Position numbers and translations under genes: made by a program. From positions 1 through 5,526 of the forward strand of contig JAKSDN010000965.1 in NCBI GenBank assembly GCA_022360075.1: 5,526 nucleotides of DNA, given 5' to 3'. The first letter of the stretch is position 1, and each line of letters opens with the position of its first letter. The DNA comes from Kiloniellales bacterium (GTDB lineage Bacteria > Pseudomonadota > Alphaproteobacteria > Kiloniellales > JAKSDN01). This document shows, one piece after another, positions 1-5,526 of this stretch. The notes beneath the pieces are model-generated. The model was not told where the DNA came from. It did no database searches and was given only the letters and a program-made list of their open reading frames with translations.

Positions 1-907
1 CGCCGTCGTCTCGGCCTCGATGTGGCTGCACGAGGTTGTCGATGCCAACGAACCCTCGCGCCGGGCCTATACGCCGATCAACGGCGGCAGCGGCCCCGCC
101 ATGCGGCTGGGGCTCCGCGGTGACGACGTCCTCAACCACATTCGCTGGATCAACGGCCCCTTCGCCGAGTCTTTGACGGCCGTACAAAAGGGCGATGTGG
201 ACCTGATCGACCTGGCTGCGCAAGGCCTGACCGAAGGCGATGACTGCCACGGTCGGACGATCGCGGCAACGGCGGCGCTGGTCCGCTTGCTGTCCCCCGC
301 GATCGAGAGCCAATCCGACTCCAAGAGATTCCTTGATCAAGGGCCGAGCTTCTTTCTGAATCTCTGGATGGCCGCCTGCAAATGCATGCTCGCCGCGGCG
401 GCCGGCGGCTCGGTCAGCAGCGTCGTGACCGCCGCCGGCGGCAACGGTGCCGAAAGCGGGATTCAGATCGCCGGGGCTCCCGGCCGCTGGTTCACCGCGC
501 CGGCTGCTCCGCCGAGGGGCGATCTCGGCGACACGCCCGCCGACCGTGCCCTTGGGGCGATCGGCGACAGCGCGATCGTCGACGTGGCCGGCTTCGGCGC
601 CATGGCCATGTCCTATGCGGCCGCGCAGAAGGAACAGCTCGGCCGCTTCATGCCGAGCGACGGCTTCGACCTGCCGGGCCTGATCCTGAAGCGGGTCCAT
701 CCAGGCTTCGGCGCGCTCGACCTCAGGATCGGCCTCAGGGCCGAGGACGTCGTCGCAAGCGGCCGCACGCCCGTCGTCTCCCTGGGCATTCTTGACCGAT
801 GGGGCGAAGCGGGCAGACTGGGCGGCGGCATCTACCGGATGCCCGGGTCGGTCTTCGAAGAAGCCATGTCCGCGCTGCGGACTCGGCAAGAAGGTGCAGC
901 CCCATGA
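1..907 (+). CDS. DUF1116 protein, AllG (YlbE)-like carbamoyltransferase subunit, 5' truncated
   Basis: The reading frame is already open at the left edge (first full codon at position 2) and runs 301 residues to TGA at 905-907, so the true start lies outside; the ATG at 20 is internal. Family members are about 410-470 residues, so roughly the N-terminal quarter to third is missing. I recognise DUF1116 by pattern: TPINGGSG (residues 24-31 of the visible part), GDDCHGRT (79-86), NGAESGIQIAG (148-158), WFTAPA (163-168), IGDSAIVDVAGFGA (187-200), and a C-terminal LGILDR...GRLGGGIYRMP. E. coli AllG belongs to this family; with AllF (FdrA) and AllH it forms oxamate carbamoyltransferase, which yields oxamate and carbamoyl phosphate from oxalurate in the cytoplasm. 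The family is certain to me within reason. The exact substrate here is inference, because many DUF1116 proteins sit in other nitrogen-compound operons. The stop overlaps the next gene as ATGA, pointing to translational coupling with an importer. Confidence 0.85.
   Translation, partial: AVVSASMWLHEVVDANEPSRRAYTPINGGSGPAMRLGLRGDDVLNHIRWINGPFAESLTAVQKGDVDLIDLAAQGLTEGDDCHGRTIAATAALVRLLSPAIESQSDSKRFLDQGPSFFLNLWMAACKCMLAAAAGGSVSSVVTAAGGNGAESGIQIAGAPGRWFTAPAAPPRGDLGDTPADRALGAIGDSAIVDVAGFGAMAMSYAAAQKEQLGRFMPSDGFDLPGLILKRVHPGFGALDLRIGLRAEDVVASGRTPVVSLGILDRWGEAGRLGGGIYRMPGSVFEEAMSALRTRQEGAAP
888..894 (+). promoter_or_regulatory. Shine-Dalgarno site for permease 1
   Basis: AAGAAGG lies inside the end of the DUF1116 gene, 9 bases before the ATG at 904. 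It decides the start of permease 1: the same frame is open upstream from 799, but that start would overlap the DUF1116 gene by over 100 bases and would add a non-hydrophobic, arginine-rich stretch before the first membrane segment. Confidence 0.65.
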
Positions 908-1758
908 CCGCGCGCTGGGGCCTGGTCCTGCTTCCGCCCTTCATCTTCAGCTTCTTCCTGGTGGCCGCCTCGCAGTCCGTCTTCCTGGAGATGAGCTTCT
1001 TCAAGGATCTGGGTCTGGGCCGCAAGGGCGAGGACTTCGTCTTCGACAACTACACGCGCTTCCTGACCGATTCCTTCTACCTCTGGGCTCTCTGGACGAC
1101 GGTCAAGACCTCGGCGCTGGCCGCCTTGTTCACCCTCGTGCTCGGCTTTCCCGTCGCCTACCTGATCGCGCGCATGCGCTCGCGCTGGGCGATGGTGCTG
1201 ATCGCCGGCATCGTGGTCGCCACCTTCGTGACGATCGTCATCAAGGTCTACGGCCTGATCGTCATCTTCTCGGCCAACGGCCTGCTGAACAAAACCTTGA
1301 TGGGGCTCGGTATCCTGTCCCAGCCCTTCACGATCTTCGGCAACGTCACGGGCGTCGTCGTCGGGCTGATGCACTTCACCCTCGGTTTCGGCGTCCTGCT
1401 GCTCTACAGCGTGATCCAGACCATCCCGCGCTCGCTCGAGGATGCGGCGGCGATCCACGGCGCCAGCCGCTGGCGGGTCTATTGGCGGGTGATCTTTCCC
1501 CTCGCCCTGCCCGGCGTCACCGTGGGCGCCCTGATGATCTTCAATATGTCGATGGGCGCCTTCACCTCCGCCGCGCTGCTGGGCGGCGGGCGGGTCTTTA
1601 CCCTGCCCGTCCTGGTTCAGCGCGTCGTGATGATGGAGCTCAAGTTCTCCATGGGCGCGACGCTCGCGGCGATCCTTCTGGTCTCCGTCATCGCAATCAA
1701 CCTGCTGTCGATCTTCATCCTGCGCCGGATGAAGGCGGCGCACCTGGTCGTGGTCTGA
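904..1758 (+). CDS. ABC transporter permease, spermidine/putrescine (PotB) type
   Basis: This 284-residue inner-membrane protein is one of two permeases of a binding-protein-dependent importer. It has about six hydrophobic segments, at roughly residues 5-23, 67-89, 97-123, 147-171, 205-226 and 252-274. The cytoplasmic EAA loop that docks on the ATPase is visible at 180-199: D180-A-A, then G186 and F198-P199, matching the consensus EAA(x3)G(x9)IxLP with D for the first E. The length and the N-terminal segment leading straight into a membrane helix fit the PotB/CysTW class (binding-protein-dependent transport system inner membrane component). The start overlaps the stop of the DUF1116 gene (ATGA), and permease 2 follows after 14 bases, so the two should be made together and form a heterodimer. 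The substrate cannot be read from the permease. The family call is firm; calling it potB would overstate orthology. Confidence 0.93.
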   Translation: MTARWGLVLLPPFIFSFFLVAASQSVFLEMSFFKDLGLGRKGEDFVFDNYTRFLTDSFYLWALWTTVKTSALAALFTLVLGFPVAYLIARMRSRWAMVLIAGIVVATFVTIVIKVYGLIVIFSANGLLNKTLMGLGILSQPFTIFGNVTGVVVGLMHFTLGFGVLLLYSVIQTIPRSLEDAAAIHGASRWRVYWRVIFPLALPGVTVGALMIFNMSMGAFTSAALLGGGRVFTLPVLVQRVVMMELKFSMGATLAAILLVSVIAINLLSIFILRRMKAAHLVVV

Positions 1759-1772
1759 GCAGGGGCCGGGCC

Positions 1773-2636
1773 ATGACACGCGCCGAGCAATATCGCATCA
1801 AACGGGCCACGGGCGTCTGGGCTTTCCGTGCCTACTGCACGCTGTCCTACATCTTCCTGCTCTCGCCGATGGTCGTCGTGATTGGCACCTCGCTCAACGG
1901 CCCGAAGGGCACGACCGACGCCTCCTTCCAGTTCCCGCCGGAGAACGTTTCCCTCTACTGGTATGGCCGCATCCCCGAGGCGCAGATCGAGGCGCTGGCC
2001 CTCAGCTTCGCGCTGGCCGGAATCGCCGCGCTCGGCGCCTGCGTGCTGGGCGTGCCGGCCGCGCTCGGGCTGGTGCGCAGCAACCTTCCCGGCAAGGCGC
2101 TGATCTCGACGGTCTTTCGCGCGCCCCTGCAGATCCCCTCGATCGTCACCGGGATCGCCTTCCTGCAGCTCTTCTATCTGATTGGCGATCTGACCGGCTT
2201 TTACTGGCAAGGCACCCTGCTCGGCCTGGCGATCGGCCACATCTTCGTGGCGACGCCTTACGTGGTCGGCACCGTGACCGCGATCCTGCAGCGCTTCGAC
2301 ATGCGCCTGGAGGAAGCGGCCTTGATCCACGGTGCGACGCGCTGGCGCGCCTTCCGCCGGGTGACGCTGCCCGTGATCATGCCCGGCGTCTATGCCGGCG
2401 CCCTCTACGCCTTCATGGTCTCCTTCGGCGACGTGCCGATCGCGATCTTCCTGACCGCCCCCGGCTTCGTCACCTATCCGGTCGAGCTCTTCACGGCGCT
2501 GGAAAACGACTTCGACCCCAGCATCATGGCCTCGGCCTCGATGGTGATCTTCCTCTGCCTGATCGCGCTGCTGGCTGTCCAGAAGCTGGTCGGGCTCGAT
2601 ACCCTCTTGCGCACCGGCGGCGGCGGCGGTCGGTGA
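1773..2636 (+). CDS. ABC transporter permease, spermidine/putrescine (PotC) type
   Basis: This 287-residue inner-membrane protein is the partner permease of the gene before it. Hydrophobic segments lie at about residues 19-39, 76-101, 109-137, 147-171, 205-227 and 252-272. The EAA loop is near-canonical: E181-A-A, G187, V197, L199-P200. The N-terminus is basic and ends in a helix followed by a periplasmic loop containing SLNGPKG and FPPENVSLYWYG. The latter resembles the F-P-x-x-x-S-L-x-W-Y segment common in PotC-like permeases. The start at ATG 1773 has a weak GGGG-type site (1762-1765) 7 bases upstream. The frame is open far upstream, to 792, but only as a shadow of permease 1. The C-terminus is an odd five-glycine tail before a final arginine, coded by GGC repeats. 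Together with permease 1 it should form the membrane channel. Confidence 0.93.
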   Translation: MTRAEQYRIKRATGVWAFRAYCTLSYIFLLSPMVVVIGTSLNGPKGTTDASFQFPPENVSLYWYGRIPEAQIEALALSFALAGIAALGACVLGVPAALGLVRSNLPGKALISTVFRAPLQIPSIVTGIAFLQLFYLIGDLTGFYWQGTLLGLAIGHIFVATPYVVGTVTAILQRFDMRLEEAALIHGATRWRAFRRVTLPVIMPGVYAGALYAFMVSFGDVPIAIFLTAPGFVTYPVELFTALENDFDPSIMASASMVIFLCLIALLAVQKLVGLDTLLRTGGGGGR

Positions 2637-2649
2637 CGAGGACGCGAGA

Positions 2650-2659
2650 TTTCATGAAA
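2650..2659 (+). other. Perfect 10-base palindrome in the permease 2 - binding protein gap
   Basis: TTTCATGAAA is its own reverse complement. It lies 13 bases after the permease 2 stop, in an A-rich gap unlike the surrounding GC-rich sequence. It could be half of a regulator site or chance. I cannot assign a regulator, and the symmetry does not extend to the flanking bases (A2649 against C2660). Confidence 0.25.
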
Positions 2660-2705
2660 CAGGGACAATAACCAACTCAGAAAAGAAGCGATTGAACCGA
2701 GTGAC

Positions 2706-2712
2706 AAGGAGG
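2706..2712 (+). promoter_or_regulatory. Strong Shine-Dalgarno site for the binding protein
   Basis: AAGGAGG is a full match to the anti-Shine-Dalgarno sequence. It sits 6 bases before ATG 2719, a normal distance, but directly abuts ATG 2713 and lies downstream of the possible TTG start at 2692. It therefore selects 2719. It is the best ribosome site in the window, which fits the need for binding protein in excess over the membrane parts. Confidence 0.8.
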
Positions 2713-2718
2713 ATGGAC

Positions 2719-3801
2719 ATGGAACGGACTCGGAAACTGCTGCGCGCCGGCGTCTTCGTCGGCTCGCTGGTCGCGGCGTCCGGCGTGATGCAATTCAGCG
2801 CCGTTGCCGGAGAATTCGACGGCGTGACGCTGCGCGTCGGCACCTGGGGCGGCTCCTGGAAGGCCAACATAGAGGAAAGGATCGTTCCCAAGTTCGAGGC
2901 TTTGGGCGGCAAGATCGAGTTCGTGACCGGAAGCCCGCAGGCGAACCTGGCCAAGGTCATCACCGGCCGCGGCAAGGCGCCCTTCGACGTCATGGAAATC
3001 CTCGACGCCCAGGTCGCAGACATGCTCGAGTCCGGCTTCCTCCAGCAGGTCGACCTCGACAAGATCCCGAACACGCGCCACGTCGAGTCCTTCCAATACA
3101 ACGAGAACATGGTGGGCTCGTGGCATACCCAGGAGGTCATCTGCTATCACGTCGACAAGTTCAAGGAGATGGGCATCCCGGTGCCCACGACCTATGCGGA
3201 TCTGATCCGCCCGGAGCTGGCCGGCAAGGTCTCCTTCCCCGACATCAACTCGGGCGGCGGGCTCGCAAACTTCACTGCCGTCAACATCGCGGCCGGCGGC
3301 GACAAGGACAACGTGATGCCGGGCCTCGAGCTGATCAACAAGATGCAGGTGCTCAAGTTCTGGTCGCGTGGCGGCGAGACGCTGTCTCAGTTCCAGTCCG
3401 GCGACATCGTCGCGGCCATTTCCAATGGCGGCTGGTGCCTGCGCACAAGAAAGGCCGGCGTCAATGTCGACTCGGTCCACCCGGATCTCGGCAACGGCAA
3501 CGTCGGGGTCGCCAAGGTCGGCTGGCTCGGCATCATGAAGAGCTCCGAGGACAAGAACGTCGACGCCGCGCACTGGTTCATCAACGAGTATCTCGAAGAG
3601 GACTTCCAGCTCCTCTTCGCGACCAAGAGCGGCATCATTCCGATCAACAAGGGCGCCATCGAGCGCATGCACGAAGACGAGGTGATCCGCGACATCCTGG
3701 TCCTCGATCAGGCCAAGATCGCCAACGAGCTGCGCTTCGACTATGCCGGCGTCAACCTGTCCGACTGGACCGACCAATGGAACCGGATGGTCGCGCGATA
3801 G
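2719..3801 (+). CDS. Periplasmic solute-binding protein, PotD-like family (COG0687 type)
   Basis: This 360-residue protein captures the substrate and delivers it to the two permeases. The N-terminus is a Sec signal peptide: basic MERTRK, a hydrophobic core at about 10-26, and a likely cleavage after SAVA or SAVAG (residues 28-31). No lipobox cysteine is seen, so it should be soluble in the periplasm. The mature protein opens with the typical binding-protein strand LRVGTWGGSW (38-47), then a helix ending in FEALGG, then DVMEILDAQ (90-98), DLIRPELAGKVSFPD (161-175), and a C-terminal part with SGIIPIN (304-310) and LSDWTDQWNRMV. Length and architecture fit the extracellular solute-binding proteins grouped with PotD/PotF. 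The NW-x-x-Y motif of polyamine binders is replaced by TWGGSW, so the ligand is probably not spermidine or putrescine (inference). Only two cysteines are present in the mature chain, C142 and C240. I chose ATG 2719 because of its ribosome site; TTG 2692 and ATG 2713 are in frame but poorly placed. Confidence 0.92.
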   Translation: MERTRKLLRAGVFVGSLVAASGVMQFSAVAGEFDGVTLRVGTWGGSWKANIEERIVPKFEALGGKIEFVTGSPQANLAKVITGRGKAPFDVMEILDAQVADMLESGFLQQVDLDKIPNTRHVESFQYNENMVGSWHTQEVICYHVDKFKEMGIPVPTTYADLIRPELAGKVSFPDINSGGGLANFTAVNIAAGGDKDNVMPGLELINKMQVLKFWSRGGETLSQFQSGDIVAAISNGGWCLRTRKAGVNVDSVHPDLGNGNVGVAKVGWLGIMKSSEDKNVDAAHWFINEYLEEDFQLLFATKSGIIPINKGAIERMHEDEVIRDILVLDQAKIANELRFDYAGVNLSDWTDQWNRMVAR

Positions 3802-3841
3802 CGCTTGTTCGGTAGAATCCGTCAGTTCATCGGAAACGATC

Positions 3842-3849
3842 GGGAGGGG
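3842..3849 (+). promoter_or_regulatory. Shine-Dalgarno site for the ABC ATPase
   Basis: GGGAGGGG lies 8 bases before ATG 3858, within the 56-base gap after the binding protein. It supports that start, which also places the first conserved strand of the ATPase at the usual distance from the N-terminus. Confidence 0.6.
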
Positions 3850-3857
3850 CCGCGAGC

Positions 3858-4928
3858 ATGGCAGGCGTTCGGCTCGAGAAGGTCAGGAAGGCCTATGGAT
3901 CCGTCGTCGCGCTCCAGGAGATGGACCTGGAGATCGAGGAGGGTGAGTTCCTCACCCTCCTCGGCCCCTCCGGCTGCGGCAAGACCACGACCCTGCGGCT
4001 GATCGCCGGTTTCGTCGAGCCGACCAGCGGCAACATCCTGCTCGGCGACGAGGACGTGACCGGGCTGCCGCCGCAACACCGCAAGATCGGCATGGTGTTC
4101 CAGGACTATGCGCTCTTCCCGCACCTGACGATTCACGACAACATCGGCTTTGGCCTGAAGGAGCGCGGTGCCGGCAAGGCCGAGATCGAGGCGCGCGTCC
4201 GCGAGCTGCTGGAGCTGGTCCAGTTGCCCGGCGTCGAGAGTCGCTATCCCTCAGAGCTGAGCGGCGGCCAGGCGCAGCGCATCGCCGTGGCCCGGGCGGT
4301 CGCCTATCCGCCGCGCGTGCTGCTGATGGACGAGCCCCTCGGGGCGCTCGATCTCAAGCTGCGCGAGACGATGCAGATCGAGCTGCGTCGCATCCAGCGC
4401 GAGCTCAAGATCACGACGGTCTTCGTCACCCACGACCAGACCGAGGCGATGAACATGTCCGACCGCATCGTCGTCATGAACCATGGCCTGATCGAGCAGG
4501 TGGGCACCGCGGAAGAGATCTACGACAATCCGAAGACCAAGTTCGTCGCCGACTTCGTCGGGCAGATCAACCTGATCGAAGGCGACGTCATAGAGACCAA
4601 GGACGGCTTCGCGACCCTTAAGGTCGGCGAAGGCACCGCCGTGCGCGCGCGGATGCCCAACGGCGTTGCCCGCGGCGCCTTCGCCATCGCGATCCGGCCC
4701 GAACACCTGCGCATCCTCGAAGACCAGAACAGCGCCACCGACGCCAATCAGCTCGACGGCAAGGTGGTCGGCACGATCTTCAGCGGCAATCTGCTGAAGG
4801 TCTTCGTCGACATCGGCATGGAAAAGCCCCTGGTGCTCGAGGACCGGCCGCAGAACGTCTCGCTGGCAGAAGGCGCCAGCGTGCGCGTCGCCTGGTCGCC
4901 GGGCGACGGCATCCTGCTCAAGAACTGA
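3858..4928 (+). CDS. ABC transporter ATP-binding protein, PotA/CUT1 type with TOBE domain
   Basis: This complete 356-residue cytoplasmic ATPase powers the importer. All nucleotide-binding motifs are intact: Walker A GPSGCGKT (36-43), Q-loop Q82 in VFQDYALFPHL, signature LSGGQ (134-138), Walker B VLLMDEP with catalytic E159, D-loop GALD (162-165) and switch histidine H192 in VTHDQTEAM. After the ATPase domain (to about 235) comes a C-terminal regulatory region ending in a TOBE_2-type domain (about 275-352), starting with AIRPEHLRI. This two-part layout and length match PotA and related ATPases. The segment ADFVGQINLIEG (231-242) is the usual junction. It follows the binding protein by 56 bases and precedes the dehydrogenase by 17, so it most likely shares their transcript. 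Substrate specificity is not set by this subunit. Confidence 0.96.
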   Translation: MAGVRLEKVRKAYGSVVALQEMDLEIEEGEFLTLLGPSGCGKTTTLRLIAGFVEPTSGNILLGDEDVTGLPPQHRKIGMVFQDYALFPHLTIHDNIGFGLKERGAGKAEIEARVRELLELVQLPGVESRYPSELSGGQAQRIAVARAVAYPPRVLLMDEPLGALDLKLRETMQIELRRIQRELKITTVFVTHDQTEAMNMSDRIVVMNHGLIEQVGTAEEIYDNPKTKFVADFVGQINLIEGDVIETKDGFATLKVGEGTAVRARMPNGVARGAFAIAIRPEHLRILEDQNSATDANQLDGKVVGTIFSGNLLKVFVDIGMEKPLVLEDRPQNVSLAEGASVRVAWSPGDGILLKN

Positions 4929-4945
4929 GCGCGGCAGTACGGTAA

Positions 4946-5526
4946 GTGCAAAGCGACGCTCTTTCCTTCGATTTCGGCTTCGCGCCCTGCCGCGTGCGCT
5001 TCGGCCCCGGCCGCCTCGTGGAGGTTCGCGAGATCGCCGCACAGGGCGACGCGCGCCACGTTGCCTGGATCGTCGATGAGCATTTCCAGGCCGGCGCCGG
5101 CGCAAAGATCCTGGCGCAATGCCTTTCCCAGGTGGGGGCCGAGAGCGCCGTCCACGCCATGTCGCCTGGCGAGCCCGACACGCGCTCCGTCGAAGCCTGC
5201 CACGCGTTCCTCCAGACCAAGGACTTCGGCCTGATCGTCGCGCTCGGCGGCGGCTCGACCATGGATGCGGCCAAGGTGGCTCGTCTGATGCTCGCGAACG
5301 CTGGCGGCGTGGAGGCACTGGCCAACGCCCGAGCGCCGCTGAACCGGCCGGAGCCGCCCCTGATCTGCGTGCCGACCACCGCCGGGACCGGCTCCGAGGT
5401 CTCGGAGATGGCCATCATCTCGAAGCCGGGGACCGACATCAAGCTCAGGGTGCGCAGCCGCGACGCCATGGCCGAGATCGCCCTCCTCGATCCCGAGCTG
5501 CTGCTGAGCCTGCCGAAGTCGCCGAC
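4946..5526 (+). CDS. Iron-containing (group III) alcohol dehydrogenase, 3' truncated
   Basis: The frame is open from GTG 4946 to the right edge (193 full codons, about half of the usual 380-400 residues). An in-frame TAA at 4943-4945 directly precedes the GTG, so this is the furthest possible start. The next in-frame GTG (4994) would cut into the first conserved strand. Family motifs: FAPCRVRFGPGRL (residues 12-24), the NAD(P)-binding LGGGSTMDAAK (100-110), VPTTAGTGSEV (142-152), and LLDPELLLSLP (180-190), which normally comes just before the metal-binding T-G-x-D-A-x-x-H segment, here cut off. Such enzymes interconvert alcohols and aldehydes or ketones with NAD(P) and Fe2+ or another divalent metal in the cytoplasm; related ones reduce maleylacetate. 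The GTGSE motif favours the ordinary alcohol dehydrogenase branch over maleylacetate reductase. No good Shine-Dalgarno site is visible (only GGTAAG overlapping the start), so translation may depend on coupling to the ATPase gene 17 bases upstream. Substrate unknown. Confidence 0.9.
   Translation, partial: MQSDALSFDFGFAPCRVRFGPGRLVEVREIAAQGDARHVAWIVDEHFQAGAGAKILAQCLSQVGAESAVHAMSPGEPDTRSVEACHAFLQTKDFGLIVALGGGSTMDAAKVARLMLANAGGVEALANARAPLNRPEPPLICVPTTAGTGSEVSEMAIISKPGTDIKLRVRSRDAMAEIALLDPELLLSLPKSP

Noticed and set aside
792..1772. Upstream extension of permease 2 giving a 614-residue fusion
   Set aside because: The extra part reads permease 1 out of frame and is arginine-rich without membrane segments. 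ATG 1773 gives a normal PotC-type length.
832..1779. Long open frame on the - strand opposite permease 1 (315 codons)
   Set aside because: The product is dominated by D, H, E, Q, R and G, a typical antisense image of a hydrophobic membrane protein gene.
2654..2671. Five-codon frame (MKQGQ) in the gap before the binding protein, a possible leader peptide
   Set aside because: It has no convincing ribosome site, no run of regulatory codons and no paired hairpins for attenuation. Its ATG is simply the centre of the palindrome.
2692..2718. Earlier TTG start (2692) or ATG start (2713) for the binding protein
   Set aside because: The Shine-Dalgarno site at 2706-2712 lies inside or directly against these starts. 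ATG 2719 has correct spacing and gives a standard signal peptide.
2677..3777. Long open frame on the - strand opposite the binding protein (366 codons)
   Set aside because: It is antisense to a clear gene in GC-rich DNA, where such frames are common. Its product is a low-complexity run rich in D, V, L, A and G, with no recognisable domain.
3802..3857. Possible terminator or hairpin between the binding protein and ATPase genes
   Set aside because: Only a 4-base stem (TCCG with CGGA) around a 9-base loop is visible, without a T run. It is too weak for a terminator.
4251..5318. Long open frame on the - strand opposite the ATPase and dehydrogenase (355 codons)
   Set aside because: It spans two well-supported + strand genes and the gap between them. 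Its product is arginine-rich and low in complexity, as expected for a shadow frame.

Overview
This GC-rich window (third codon positions mostly G or C, composition not computed) has six genes, all on the + strand. They are tightly packed, like a single operon. Composition, Shine-Dalgarno sites and gene content suggest a proteobacterium, most likely an alphaproteobacterium of Rhodospirillales or Rhizobiales type, but there is no taxonomic marker, so this is inference.

Layout. Positions 1-907 hold the C-terminal part (301 residues) of a DUF1116 protein. This is the family of E. coli AllG (formerly YlbE), a subunit of oxamate carbamoyltransferase. Positions 904-4928 encode a complete ABC importer of the spermidine/putrescine type: permease 1 (904-1758), permease 2 (1773-2636), a secreted solute-binding protein (2719-3801) and an ATPase (3858-4928). 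From 4946 to the right edge lies the N-terminal half of an iron-containing (group III) alcohol dehydrogenase with a GTG start. The longest gap between genes is 82 bases (2637-2718), just before the binding protein. It is A-rich and holds a perfect 10-base palindrome and a strong Shine-Dalgarno site. I see no RNA gene, mobile element, CRISPR array or convincing terminator.

How the parts may work together (inference). The DUF1116 stop codon overlaps the first permease start as ATGA, so the enzyme and the importer are probably co-translated and serve the same pathway. In E. coli, AllG works with AllF (FdrA) and AllH in the last step of anaerobic allantoin use, where oxalurate plus phosphate gives oxamate and carbamoyl phosphate. 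A plausible reading is therefore a catabolic operon that imports a small nitrogen-rich compound (a ureide, amide or related molecule), oxidises or reduces it with the alcohol dehydrogenase, and recovers a carbamoyl group. The binding protein does not show the aromatic PotD-type polyamine motif near its mature N-terminus, so the polyamine label probably describes only the transporter family. Both end genes run off the window, so the system cannot be seen whole.
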